A stretch of DNA of 64,000 bases from assembly GCA_910574455.1 (NCBI GenBank), contig CAJSYZ010000004.1, positions 4,846,599-4,910,598 of the forward strand, written 5' to 3'. Shown piece after piece: positions 44,720-54,869 of the stretch. The position numbers were made by a program, and so were the translations under genes. How positions within the stretch are numbered: position 1 is the stretch's first letter; each line of letters begins with the position of its first letter. The notes under the pieces are model-generated. The model saw only the letters and a list, made by a program, of their open reading frames with translations. It was not told where the DNA came from and did no database searches. Source of the stretch: Trichaptum fuscoviolaceum (taxonomy: Eukaryota > Basidiomycota > Agaricomycetes > Hymenochaetales > Trichaptaceae).

Positions 44720-46498
44720 ATGTCTCTTTTTCTGGGCCTTGATCTTTCCACACAACAGTTGAAGGCTGTCGTCACCTCCGATAAAGGATCTGTGGTCCAC
44801 GAATGTGCCGTTAACTTTGACCGGGACCTCCCAAAGTATGGGACACAGAACGGTGCGATTCATGGTGCAGGTGTGGGGGAGATAACATCGCCAGTAGCGA
44901 TGTGGATAGATGCCTTCGATCTTCTGTTGGATCGTATGAAGAGCGAAGGAGTCGATTTTTCTCGTATAGCAGGTGTATCTGGATCTGGGCAAGTGAGTCG
45001 CCATTTGTGATGTCATGACTTATAGTTATTGACTTCATCTAGCAACATGGTTCTATATACTGGTCGCATGAAGCGAGTTCACTGCTGGCATCTCTGGATG
45101 CCGAGAAAACGTTGGTGGAACAACTTGTCCCGAACGCATTCTCCATCGAGCAGTCACCGATCTGGCAAGACTCGTCAACTACGAAAGAATGTCAAGAGTT
45201 GAACGAGATAGTGGGCGGTGAACAGGCGTTGGCAGACCTGACCGGTAGTCGTGCTTATGAACGATTCACCGGCCCTCAGATTGCTAAAGTCAGTGATGAA
45301 ATAATTCATCCGAGAGTGCTGCCCTTTGATCCTCTGTTGCCCAGATACGCAAAACGAACCCAGAAGGCTACGAGAAAACCGCGTATATTTCACTCGTATC
45401 GTCTTTTATGCCGTGTCTTTTCCTGGGAAGAATTGCACCCATCGAAGTATCTGACGCAAGTGGCATGAATCTCATGAACGTATTGACACACACATGGGAT
45501 GATTCGCTGTTGGAAGCCTGCGGAGGACCCGAACTCCGCGAGAAACTATTTTCAGAACCAGCTCACGGTGGCAGATTTTTAGGCAAGGTTTGTAATTGGT
45601 GGGTCAAGAAGTGGGGATTCAGTCCAGGTATGTATTCATAAGATTTAAGTCTCCGCAGACATTCATATACTTGGTAGAATGTTCGGTCGCGCCGTTCACA
45701 GGCGACAATCCTGCGACAATGGTTTCTCTCTCGACTACAGGTGATATTATCGTATCACTGGGGACATCAACGACTTTACTTCTTGATATTCCCCACTCCG
45801 ATTCGCCGCCCCGACGGTTTACTACTTCTCATCTCCTCGCGCACCCCGCCAATGACACATCGGCAATTGCTATGCTTTGCTATAAAAATGGCGCTCTTGC
45901 GCGCGAGCAGGTACGGAATAAGTTTGCGGAAGGACACTGGCATATCTTCAATGAACGCGTAGAAGCATCACCACCTGGTAACAACGGATACTCAGGCCTT
46001 TATTTCCCGTTGCTGGAGATTATTCCTTCTAATGTGCAGGGTACCTTCCTGTTCAAGGACAACCAGCCTGTTGAATCGATACCAGAAAGTGCGCATCCGC
46101 GCGCGATCCTTGAGTCACAGTTCTTGTCGATGAAGTCCCGCATTGCAGCGATCCTCCCAGAAGACGCACGTCCCTTACACCGTCTCATACTCACAGGCGG
46201 ATCATCGCAGAATCAGACAATCCGCCAATTAGCCGCCGACCTCTTCGGCCTTCCTACGTATGTAGCGGAGACAAAGGAGGCCGCCGGCCTTGGTGGTGCG
46301 CTTCTCGCCTTGTTCGCGTGGTGGCGCGAGCAGAATGGCGGAAAGGGGACCTTTGACGAGATGAGGGCAACCCATCCCGAGCAGATGAAATTGGTTGCAG
46401 AACCCCGACGAGAGTTCACCAGAGTGTACGATGGATTAGTGGATGCTTACCGGTCTTGGGAGGACCAGGTAGTGAAACTCTGCGCCGAGGCGTCCTAG
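44720..46498 (+). CDS. Xylulokinase (D-xylulose kinase), FGGY family
   Basis: Exons 44720-44992, 45043-45288, 45345-45627 and 45678-46498 give 540 residues. The enzyme phosphorylates D-xylulose to xylulose 5-phosphate for the pentose phosphate pathway. The N-terminal domain starts LFLGLDLSTQQLK, with GVSGSGQQHGSIYW, the substrate-side motif seen in xylulokinases. The C-terminal FGGY domain has the catalytic aspartate in TGDNPATM (about D277), VSLGTSTTL and TGGSSQNQTIRQL, LGGALLA at the ATP site. Length and order match fungal Xks1-type enzymes. It lies tandem to ACC1, about 780 bp downstream, with no sign of a functional link. Confidence 0.95.
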
Positions 46499-46860
46499 CA
46501 GCTTAAATATGTACGAGATATACACTGGAATGTACTAAATTGGGGACACTGGTAGCTAACTTCTCGAAAGTCTGTAAAACCGCATTATGTCATACAAATT
46601 CTAATGCAGGCGATGTTCGCTACTGGCCAACACGAAGATCGCCATTCGTAGGTTTTATTCGTGCATGAGTCCAAGAAGCCAAGGTAGCCTATCATCCTCT
46701 GCGTCGTTTGAGAATTCTTAAGAGCTGGTAATGGCAGATGAAAAAATTGCCTACACACCTTCAATTATCCTCACCTCAAAGTTTAGGTATCGCTCGCTTA
46801 CGATTTCCTGAAAATTGCTCGAATCTGTACTATTCCAAGTTTCGCTCCAGCACCTAATTC
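46499..46860. other. Convergent 3' regions
   Basis: Between the converging xylulokinase and F-box-like genes; nothing else recognised. Confidence 0.5.
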
Positions 46861-47917
46861 TCACAGTACTCTTGATGGTGTTAAGTGAGCTTCGGACAAC
46901 AATGGGACCAGGCTGTCAAACATTGAACCGGTGTCATCCCAAACGTAAGGAAATGTCACTTCATCTCGAATAAGCTGTATCATCGTAAGGACCTCGAGAT
47001 TCGGGAGAGAGGTCATAGGGTGTCCCGCCTTTGGCCATTTATCAGTTACAAGCGTCAAATGGCGAAGTGTGGCCCAGTGACTTATGGATGAAGACGGGAA
47101 GATGGTGAAACTCGGCAAGTTCGAGTCAAATACAACTAAGTATTGTATTCCAACCTTCAGCTCGCCGGTAGATAATATATCCCTGCCGTCTCTGATCTGA
47201 AGGTAGGTCTTTATGAGCTCGACTCGGACCAGCGGCGGAAAACTTGTGAAATCTGGAGGGCGAAAATCAGCACTTCCGTCGCACAGGACGGACCTCTTGA
47301 TGCGGAGAGAGCGAAGCTGAGGCATATTAGGCCACATAATCTGGGTTGTAAGGATGCCAATCTCGATCGTGAGGTTTTGGAGGTGTCGAAAAGTCATTCC
47401 TCCTTTGAATTTCGGTAACTTGAAGGTGCCTTTCCATCCAATATGAAGACTAGTAAGGATGGCGTTACTTGCAGCTACCGACGCCGCAAACCGAGGCAGA
47501 CTGCTAGCGCAGATTTCGATGTCCATATCAGCTGTTTTTGGAAGTATTCTGCATAACTGGCCAAGTGCTTCTTCAAGACGTTTGTTCTTTTCGAACTTGT
47601 AGTCTTCCGGCCCGCCCCACGCAGTACTATGCGAGTATATCCGAGAGTTGGAGAGAGTACGGATCAGCAACGATATACCGGTAGAGGATGTCAGAGTTCT
47701 GCATCACGTTCCAAAGAGGCAATTGACGAAAGCGACAGTGAGCATAGATGAGCGGTAATGTCGCATAATACCAGTGCCGACACACCAGAGCGACCTTGAG
47801 TAGATCCGGTGATTTCCTACATGAAAGACAACCTTTACCAAAGTAAGGTGGGCCAGGTTCAGCAACTAGGTCTTCTTCGTTCTCGCCCTCTGAGAGCAGA
47901 CGTAATACTTGATGCAT
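46861..47917 (-). CDS. F-box-like / LRR-type protein
   Basis: Two exons, 47917-47679 and 47626-46861, separated by a 52-bp intron (GTATATC...CATAG), give 334 residues. Near residue 38 the sequence LLKVALVCRHWYYATLPLIY has the second half of an agaricomycete F-box (VCRxW...PLIY). The first half (LPxE) is not visible, so an upstream exon may exist or the domain is partial. The rest has leucine-spaced strands such as LQNLTIEIGIL, LRSLRIKRSVL and LRHLTLVTDKW, like degenerate leucine-rich repeats of F-box proteins. If active it would be a substrate receptor of an SCF ubiquitin ligase. Such genes form large, fast-evolving families in mushrooms. Confidence 0.65.
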
Positions 47918-48479
47918 AATTTACTCGGCAAGTGTTTGAGCGGTTGGATATGATTGTCGTTGTTCTGAACGACTGAAACGATCCCTCTGATGGCTCCTTT
48001 CTGGCGAGAGCAACAAGCGTCTAGAATCTTACGTCAGTTTCTTAACTACATAATGAAGGCGTTCGACTCATACTGTAGCTGGTTCCAAATTTGAAGGACA
48101 CGGTTCTTCATGAAGACTGATTGCAAGATTGGGAGAGTAGAACTTGACGGCAGTGATTCGAATACACTTTTCTCAGTATGCAAAGTAGTGTGTCGTAACT
48201 TATACTTTGGGGGTGTGAGGTGAAGTGCAATGAAGCACTGGATAAGTATATAAAGGTAAGTAGATCGTGGCACTGCGCTGAGGGCAGTGAGAGGAGGAGT
48301 GATAGCGCCGTGAGACAATTTATCTGCCTGCGAACCGGCGCTTAAGTTACTACTCAGGCTAGTAATGTGAATGTGTGTAGTAGAAGTAGGCGGCTGCGCA
48401 CTACGGACTCTGCGGTCACCGACGTTCATACCTATTGCGCTCACTGCGGACTGTGCTTTCGACATTCAGGAATGCGAAT
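47918..48479. promoter_or_regulatory. Bidirectional upstream region
   Basis: About 560 bp between the diverging F-box-like and PB1/ZZ genes. A minus-strand frame at 48046-48465 has no recognisable features; it might hold a further 5' exon of the F-box-like gene. Confidence 0.4.
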
Positions 48480-51400
48480 ATGTCCTTCTCAGACGTCGGC
48501 TCGACCATGTCTAGTCGACCAGACAGGCCTTTGGTAGTGAAAGCTACATTCGACCGGTACAACAAACGAATCACTTTCTCGTCAGCTCGGAATTGTTCCT
48601 ATGAACTTTTGAGGAAAAAGGCACGTCGCCTAAATGGATAATAGTTATGTTCTGACTGGTCTACAGGTTGAGCAATCTTTCGCCTTGTCTGCGTTCTCGT
48701 TTTCGATAGCATACAAGGACGATGATGGCGAAGTCACAGATATTACGACCGATGTGGACCTTACGGAGGCGATTCACTACTTTCAGGCGGGTGTTGATGA
48801 CATTCCCGTCTCATCTGCCCAATCTATCTTATCCGGAAGGAGTTTTGGTAGCTTTGGAAGCCGCAAGATTACACTCCGTGTAGACATCACAGTCGACTAC
48901 GACGGCCCCAGCTTGTCCGATACGTCTTCTCTCGTGAGCCTCGAAGAGTATCGCAACAGGAATGGTAGCGAGTCATCCCTCTCGTTCGATTCTTCTGTTC
49001 GTATCGAGCCCGAAGACGATTCAGCGACGGTCAGCTCTCGAGACACCGGCATCATAGTGGGAAATGGAGATTTGAAGCCAAGCGCCAGCGGCGGGTCGAG
49101 TGGGAAGGGTTTATCAACCGTGGTCGCAGAGCAGCAGTCTAACATAAGCTCCTACAGTATACTAAGCGGTACGTTTCTTCGATTCTCTTCCAAGAAAAGA
49201 CTTTGACATGTCTTGCAGAGCGTGAGTTAGCAGCCAAGTATCCTGCCGACCCGTCTTCCGTGTTCGAGCGGCTCAAGCAGTCGGAGAACTCACAACTTGG
49301 CAGCACAAGTGCTCTGAATGAGCGCAGTGCCCAATGGCTGCGAGACCAGAGATCGCGAGGGATTAATGGGATACTCGCGGGAGAGGATGGATCCGAATCG
49401 CAATCGGTTTCAGATGCATCTTCCCTCTCGTTGGATGCAAGCAGCGACGATCCACAGAGCCCACTCGACGGTGATCTCGCACTACAACGGGACACAACGG
49501 GCAAGTACTACTACGCCTACACCTCGAGTAACGCAGACACCCCGAGTAGCTTTGGGCGTGCGTCGCAGTCGTATGAGCAGAGCTTTGCAGATGACGAAGC
49601 GAGCTATGAGATCGGCGACCATGAGGGCCACAAAGTTGCCGAGTGCTCTGCACCCAAGCTGCATTGGATTGCGTCGCAGCAGACGCTCAAAGGCGATGAC
49701 TTCAATCCGCTTGGGTCCAAGGCACAATCCTATCCTTCGTCGTCACATCGACCTTCGATGCACACCTCTGCGTCAGACCCTGGTCCAAGAGACTCAATGA
49801 GCCTTGCATTCCTGGATCCCGATATTCCTCTCGAGGTATTACAGTTCGTTAATGGTACCCCGAATCCACAGCCGCCAGCGATGTGCACCGACTGCTCGAA
49901 CTGCGGTGTGCTGTTGGACTCCATCCGCTACGTGTGCTCGACGTGTGGCGAGAAGACTCCTCACCCTCGGTTCGAGCCACCTTCTTCTCCTTTCATGAAC
50001 GGAAATAGCAAAGGCAAAGAACGCGATCTGAGCATGTTTGACCCACTTGCGTACCCTCCACCAAACCACCGCACACCTGTATCCTCTACTGCATCAAGCT
50101 CATCCTTGACGGTCTTCGCCGACCTTGAGCCCCTTAACAAATCTCTCTTATCCCGTCCGTTACCTGCTCTTCCTCTCCCAACCGGCAAGAAGCCCCATTC
50201 CCCATCGTCATCCTCTCTATCCTCTTCTCCGTCGCTCTTACATTCTGTCTCGTCCAGCACTCTCGCTTCATCCACGTCATCGAATCTGTCAGGCGGATTT
50301 GAGCTCTGTGGGAATTGCATAGAGAGTGCCGGTGTTGATCATGCAGCGACCGAGAGCCTATCTGATGTCAATGGCGAGCCTTCATCACCGGAAGATGCGC
50401 ACCGGACGCTCAGCCAGTTGAGACGGTCCGCGCCTAGGCATAAAGGCGATTTTAGGCATGCGTATTTCGAGAAAGTTTGGAGTACGTCAGGTTGGACCGA
50501 TGTCGGTTAGTCTCATATGCTGAGCCTTTATCATGCCACCTTTTACTCACTATACTCCTTTGTGATACAGAGCAGGATAATTCAGCTGAATGTACGATCT
50601 GCAGCTCCTCGCTGACTTCGCAGAGGTACTACAAGTGCGCCTCTTGTATGAAATTCATCCTTTGTCGATCCTGCTATAGGTATGAAAACTCGACTATGCC
50701 TTCATCATTGTAGCTGATGATACTTCACTTTATTAGTGTCGTACATGAAATTCACCCCTCTCACGCTTTCCTGCTCATTCCTGAGCCACCGCTTCGAATC
50801 AGAAGCGAACCTGAACAAGACCTGTTTGCTGACTTACTCCCAGAAGAGAGTCTAGGTGAACAATGTATGCATCACATATGTCTTATACTATTCATGGTTC
50901 GCTCACAAATTAAACTTCAGCACTGACACACCAAGGAATAAAATGCGCACAGTATGTCATGAAGCAATATCTGGATAGTACACTCACTTATAAATCCCAA
51001 TACAGCTGTTTCATGGATATTGTTGGTGCAAGGTTCCATTGCGCTATCTGCGAGTCTGTGGACATCTGCTCGAACTGTGAAGCTGCTGGTCTACCGGGTA
51101 ATCTGGATGCCCCAGACGGCGGACATAATTCGTCGCACATCATGATCAAGGCATGTTTCGCTTCATTTCCTTCATGAACTTGCCATAGCTCACCGTTTCA
51201 CATAGATTCCCATACCTCTGAACTCCGCGAAAGTTCAAACTGCTAGTCGGCGAGCTTTGCAACTTTGGACAGGCCGGGATGGTCCGATCGTGCAAGGCAG
51301 CGCCTCTGGCCATTCACCCTCAAATTCACTGCTGAATGGTGATGCACGGACAGTGATTGGATCAGGAACTTCGCGCTCGCGGTGCTCGTCACACGTCTCC

Positions 51401-52213
51401 CTGGATTCGCTCGACCATCACACTACATGCAAAGGCTGTGGCCACAACATAGTCGGCACACGATACCAGTGCGCGACGTGCCCATCCTCAATTGTGCAAC
51501 ATTATAGTCTGGTTCGTTCAAGAACGTCTTTGTTCTCCTGTCATGTTGACTTAACCACCTCTTCAGTGTGCAAATTGCGAACCGAGGTCGTATGTTTTGC
51601 ATGACCCAACCCATATATTCTTTAAATTGAGCCGACCTGTTGACCGAGCCATCGAGTCGTCATCGCCGATCCTTCCAGCCATACTGTAAGCAGCGTCTTT
51701 GCAGCATTTTTCATCTTTGCTAAATCTTCATTTAGGTATAAGGAACCAGCGGGGCCGCCACGCAGTCATATGAACACCTCAAATCCAAAAGGCGAGGCAT
51801 TCGTTTATCAACAACACAAGTTAACTAACTTCTTACGCCTCTCAAAGCATACTTGAGGTCTATCAGCCACACTGCCGCACTCTGTGATCGCTGTATGGAA
51901 ACGATCAAGGGTGAATGGTTCCGCTGTGCTTATTGCGCAAAGGATCTGTGCGACGTATGTGAGGGACTAGACGCGCACAACCGCAATCATTTTTTCTTCG
52001 TATTCAAAGCACCGGTGAGTCATCATGCATTAATCTCTGTTGCATCGCCTGACTCATTTATATCCGGAAGGTCAACATGGTCGTATTTAGGTGTGTGACT
52101 AACTCATTGATTGTCTCAAGTCTGACGCTGACGTATCTGGCAGACATTTCGCTCGACTCGACGACCCCACAGGTAGCCCACCCGTACTTTCCTATCCCGT
52201 ATATACTTCCTAG
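48480..52213 (+). CDS. PB1 and multi-ZZ zinc-finger protein (NBR1-like adaptor without visible FW domain)
   Basis: Thirteen exons: 48480-48620, 48667-49168, 49219-50505, 50571-50679, 50737-50864, 50921-50951, 51006-51150, 51206-51511, 51567-51685, 51736-51791, 51848-52014, 52071-52090, 52144-52213; 1,026 residues. A PB1 domain lies at about 15-105 (VVKATFDRYNKRITF, then YKDDDGEVTDI). A long Ser-rich disordered region contains a Cys cluster near 435-460 (CTDCSNCGVLL, YVCSTC). Four ZZ-type fingers follow: CTICSSSL...YKCASC (about 650), GIKCAHCFMDIVGARFHC (about 725), CKGCGHNIVGTRYQC (about 856) and LCDRCMETIKGEWFRC (about 950), most with the downstream H..H/F. PB1 plus ZZ is the layout of selective-autophagy receptors p62 and NBR1, but no FW domain or clear LIR was identified. 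Three introns need GC rather than GT donors. Confidence 0.82.
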
Positions 52214-52328
52214 ACCATGTAATCTTACTCCATCTGTCATTTCCCTCGCTTGCTTTTCGCTGATGTATCCATGCTTTCTCCGGACAAATATCGTTACACA
52301 TGTATAAGAATGCAATACATTGCTACGT

Positions 52329-52950
52329 CTAGCCCTTCTTGAACCCTAAGAAACAACGATTTGTTCAGCTTTTAATGCGAAGGCGAAGGATATAAGTTAA
52401 GTACGCACCAAGACGTCTTCTCTCATAGAATAGGTCCGTCCGACTCGCACCAAGATTCACAATCTTCGGACAGCCATCTCGGTCCTTTTCGAGTCTCGTA
52501 CACTCTGCGCAGTAGTATGCATCAGAGATACCTAGCGGAAAGTAAAGCAATAAGTTAGGATGTGTGCGAAGGATAGCATAGTGTAATAGCAGACCTGGAG
52601 AGCCACAGATGATGCACCGTCCACCGTATGTACCGAAGTTACATTCATCGCATATGCGAACAAGCGTCTCTGGACGGACATATGAGTCGCAAACTGGGCT
52701 GCATAATATGAAATCAGCTTTTCTGCTTATGCGGTGGAAATGAGTGCAACGTACCATTTCCCGTCGCACTTCTCACATAAACGGCCTATAGCTACAGCAA
52801 GACTGAGTACACACATCTAAGAGCATTATGAAAGATCCTACTGACCAATACCAGGCTGGCGCCTGCACATAATGAGATCTATCGCGTAAAATCAGAAGAA
52901 TTTAATACGAAAGGGATAACTGGAAGCTTACCCGGATGATGTTTAGACAT
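52329..52950 (-). CDS. RDS3: Rds3/PHF5A, SF3b spliceosome subunit
   Basis: Six exons: 52950-52932, 52878-52846, 52791-52755, 52698-52595, 52531-52409, 52345-52329; exactly 110 residues, the length of human PHF5A. The zinc-knot protein holds the branch-site adenosine pocket with SF3B1 in U2 sn[66 protein letters not shown] and [14 protein letters not shown] are all present, so every zinc-binding CxxC is intact. The last intron sits inside the C terminus (donor G|GTGCGT); splicing restores ...RRRLGFKKG, while read-through would add a false 13-residue tail. The overlap-free gap to the converging PB1/ZZ gene is only 115 bp. Confidence 0.97.
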
Positions 52951-53719
52951 TGCTCAATCGTAGAACTTGGTGGTGGTGGTAGTTAGTAGTCAAACATGTT
53001 GAAGCAGGGGCATGTTAAGCACCACTGGCAGTGACAGCTGACAAAGCACACAAAACGCTAGTCACGCTCGTAACAACTTGAAACGGGAACGCGTCAAGTC
53101 GCGTCGCGCCTCTTCTTCATCGACCACAAGGACGACTTCGAGCCTCAAGACAGTGCCGATGCAACAAAACCCCCAAGATTTTCTCGCAAGATCTCACTGA
53201 GCGGTTGACAGCTCACAGTCGGTTGCTTTACTCTAATTGCTGCCGTCATTTGCTTGCGCTGGACGAGGCCTTGTTTATGCCACACGAGCATTGTTGCTAA
53301 ATGTGTCGGACGGCCAACGTCGTGCCACCCGAAAAGCAGTTGCGCTCGTACATAGTATGTCTCCCTATTGCATTTGCCACTGACATTTGCTTGCGTAGGA
53401 AGTCTTATTTGTGTCTCTCGAAAGAATAAATGGGAACAGGTGAGTGCATTATTCCTCGATCGACGTAGGCAGGTTGCTCCGAGTCCTATCAGAGCCTTCG
53501 ATTGAATCGTCGCCGCGCCGGCAGCCCAGTCACTCTGAAACCTGGGACGTTTTCAGTGAGTTCTAGAGTGGCTTCTCCCACTAGAACCAGCCCAATTTCT
53601 CACTGTAGCGTCCTTTGTAGATGCCTTTCCCTCTATCTTGTCTACAGTAGACGGCAGCATGCGGTAGCGTATTAACAAAACAAGTAGTTGTGTTTGTTAA
53701 ACAGGTGAGTTCTGATATC
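52951..53719. other. Upstream region of RDS3 and tRNA-Pro
   Basis: About 770 bp without a recognisable gene. Includes pyrimidine-rich blocks (TCGCGCCTCTTCTTC near 53105) and the 5' flank of the tRNA. Confidence 0.5.
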
Positions 53720-53831
53720 GGCCTGGTGGTCTAGTAGTATGATTCACCCTTAGGGATTACCTTATTAAGTAATTGCGGGATGCCGTAATGACATGTGGGT
53801 GAGGCCCCGGGTTCAATTCCCGGCCAGGCCC
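53720..53831 (+). tRNA. tRNA-Pro (AGG) with intron
   Basis: Acceptor stem GGCCTGG/CCAGGCC, box A TGGTCTAGTAGTATG, anticodon stem CACCC/GGGTG with loop TTAGGG-T reading anticodon AGG, an intron of about 40 bp after the anticodon-adjacent base, and T-arm CCCGGGTTCAATTCCCGG with a perfect box B. Discriminator C at 53831. Confidence 0.92.
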
Positions 53832-53835
53832 TTCC

Positions 53836-53840
53836 TTTTT
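53836..53840 (+). terminator. Pol III terminator of tRNA-Pro
   Basis: TTTTT five bases after the tRNA 3' end. Confidence 0.8.
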
Positions 53841-54869
53841 AGGCAATTTTGAATTAATTTTGTCCCAGAACGTCTCCAATATTATCTCGGAAACCGCGAA
53901 GCGGTGAGGAATGAAGAGACATACCGTTGGCACTTACTGCTCTTTGCATAACTATGCGGAATCGCAAAAAAAATTGTCAAGGGCCTTGTTACTCTAAATG
54001 TGACGGCGCTAGATCACGGTCTGGAGCTTCGGAGAGATCCGATGAAAAGCGCCCAAAAAATAGAAATCCTACCAATCGGTTGCTCCGGTCCTTCTGATCC
54101 GAGAAGTTTGTGGCAACCGGCTGAGCTACAGGTCAGCCAATAATTGTCATCAATCAGCTTCCGGCATATCGGCAATGACTTCACTGACGACACAATCATT
54201 AAAAAGGGTTCTCAAAGGCCTGTAAATGGTACTCTACTTGGGTTTAACAAGTTCTCACGAGTTATCACGCTGTCACAAAGGCCCTCCAAAATTTCTCAGA
54301 TTCCGCATAGAGCTGCAAAGAGCAGTAATGAGGTTCCTTTGTTTCGCATGGTATGGTCATTGATGCAATTTTTTCCTCTGCAGAGTGGCCAATGTTATGG
54401 AAAGGCCATTAGATTCGGGTTGGACATGAATGCTCAATCCGTTTGCTAGAACATCTTTTTTCGTGCTATAAATTTCATAGATTTTTCGAACCTGGGTTAA
54501 GCGCGATTATGCGTCTTTCAATTTATGACTTTGCATTGAAAGAGATTCGTAGATTTGGCTGATACATATACTATTTCTCTGTTATTGCAAAATTTCGACA
54601 TTTATGTAGGACCTGTTTATCGTAAGTAAGGCACACAAAAAAGTGCCCTTCCAATACATAGCTTTCAGATGTCGATCAAAACTCTTCAAAGACCTTCGTT
54701 TGGGTCAACTCATAATGAGGCATAATGCATAATATTTAAGGTGAGTATAGTATGCGTTGTTCTATTATGACATGATTGCTCTGAAGTGGAAACTAAATAG
54801 TAAAAGCACAAGAAACGCAACAGATGAGTAGAATTAACAGTAATGTCTTCGACGCTCATGGCATTTTCT
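53841..54869. other. Intergenic, with inverted repeat and tRNA-like remnant
   Basis: No protein gene. Two diverged arms in opposite orientation lie at 53931-53990 and 54275-54331; shared words are TTACTGCTCTTTGCA, TATGCGGAATC and AAGGGCC or AGGGCC. A minus-strand box A-like TAGCTCAGCCGGTTG is at 54113-54127, but no good box B follows. This fits two decayed copies of a tRNA-derived SINE in opposite orientation, or a foldback element. Confidence 0.45.

Noticed and set aside
46861..47917. Frameshift in the F-box-like gene at about 47640-47680
   Set aside because: A 52-bp intron with GTATATC donor and CATAG acceptor joins the two frames exactly, so no lesion is needed.
52365..52408. Extended C terminus of Rds3
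   Set aside because: Splicing G|GTGCGT to CTTAG restores the conserved ...LGFKKG end and the usual 110-residue length.
54070..54138. Functional tRNA on the minus strand
   Set aside because: Good box A, but no box B and no T-arm pairing; kept only as part of the repeat finding.
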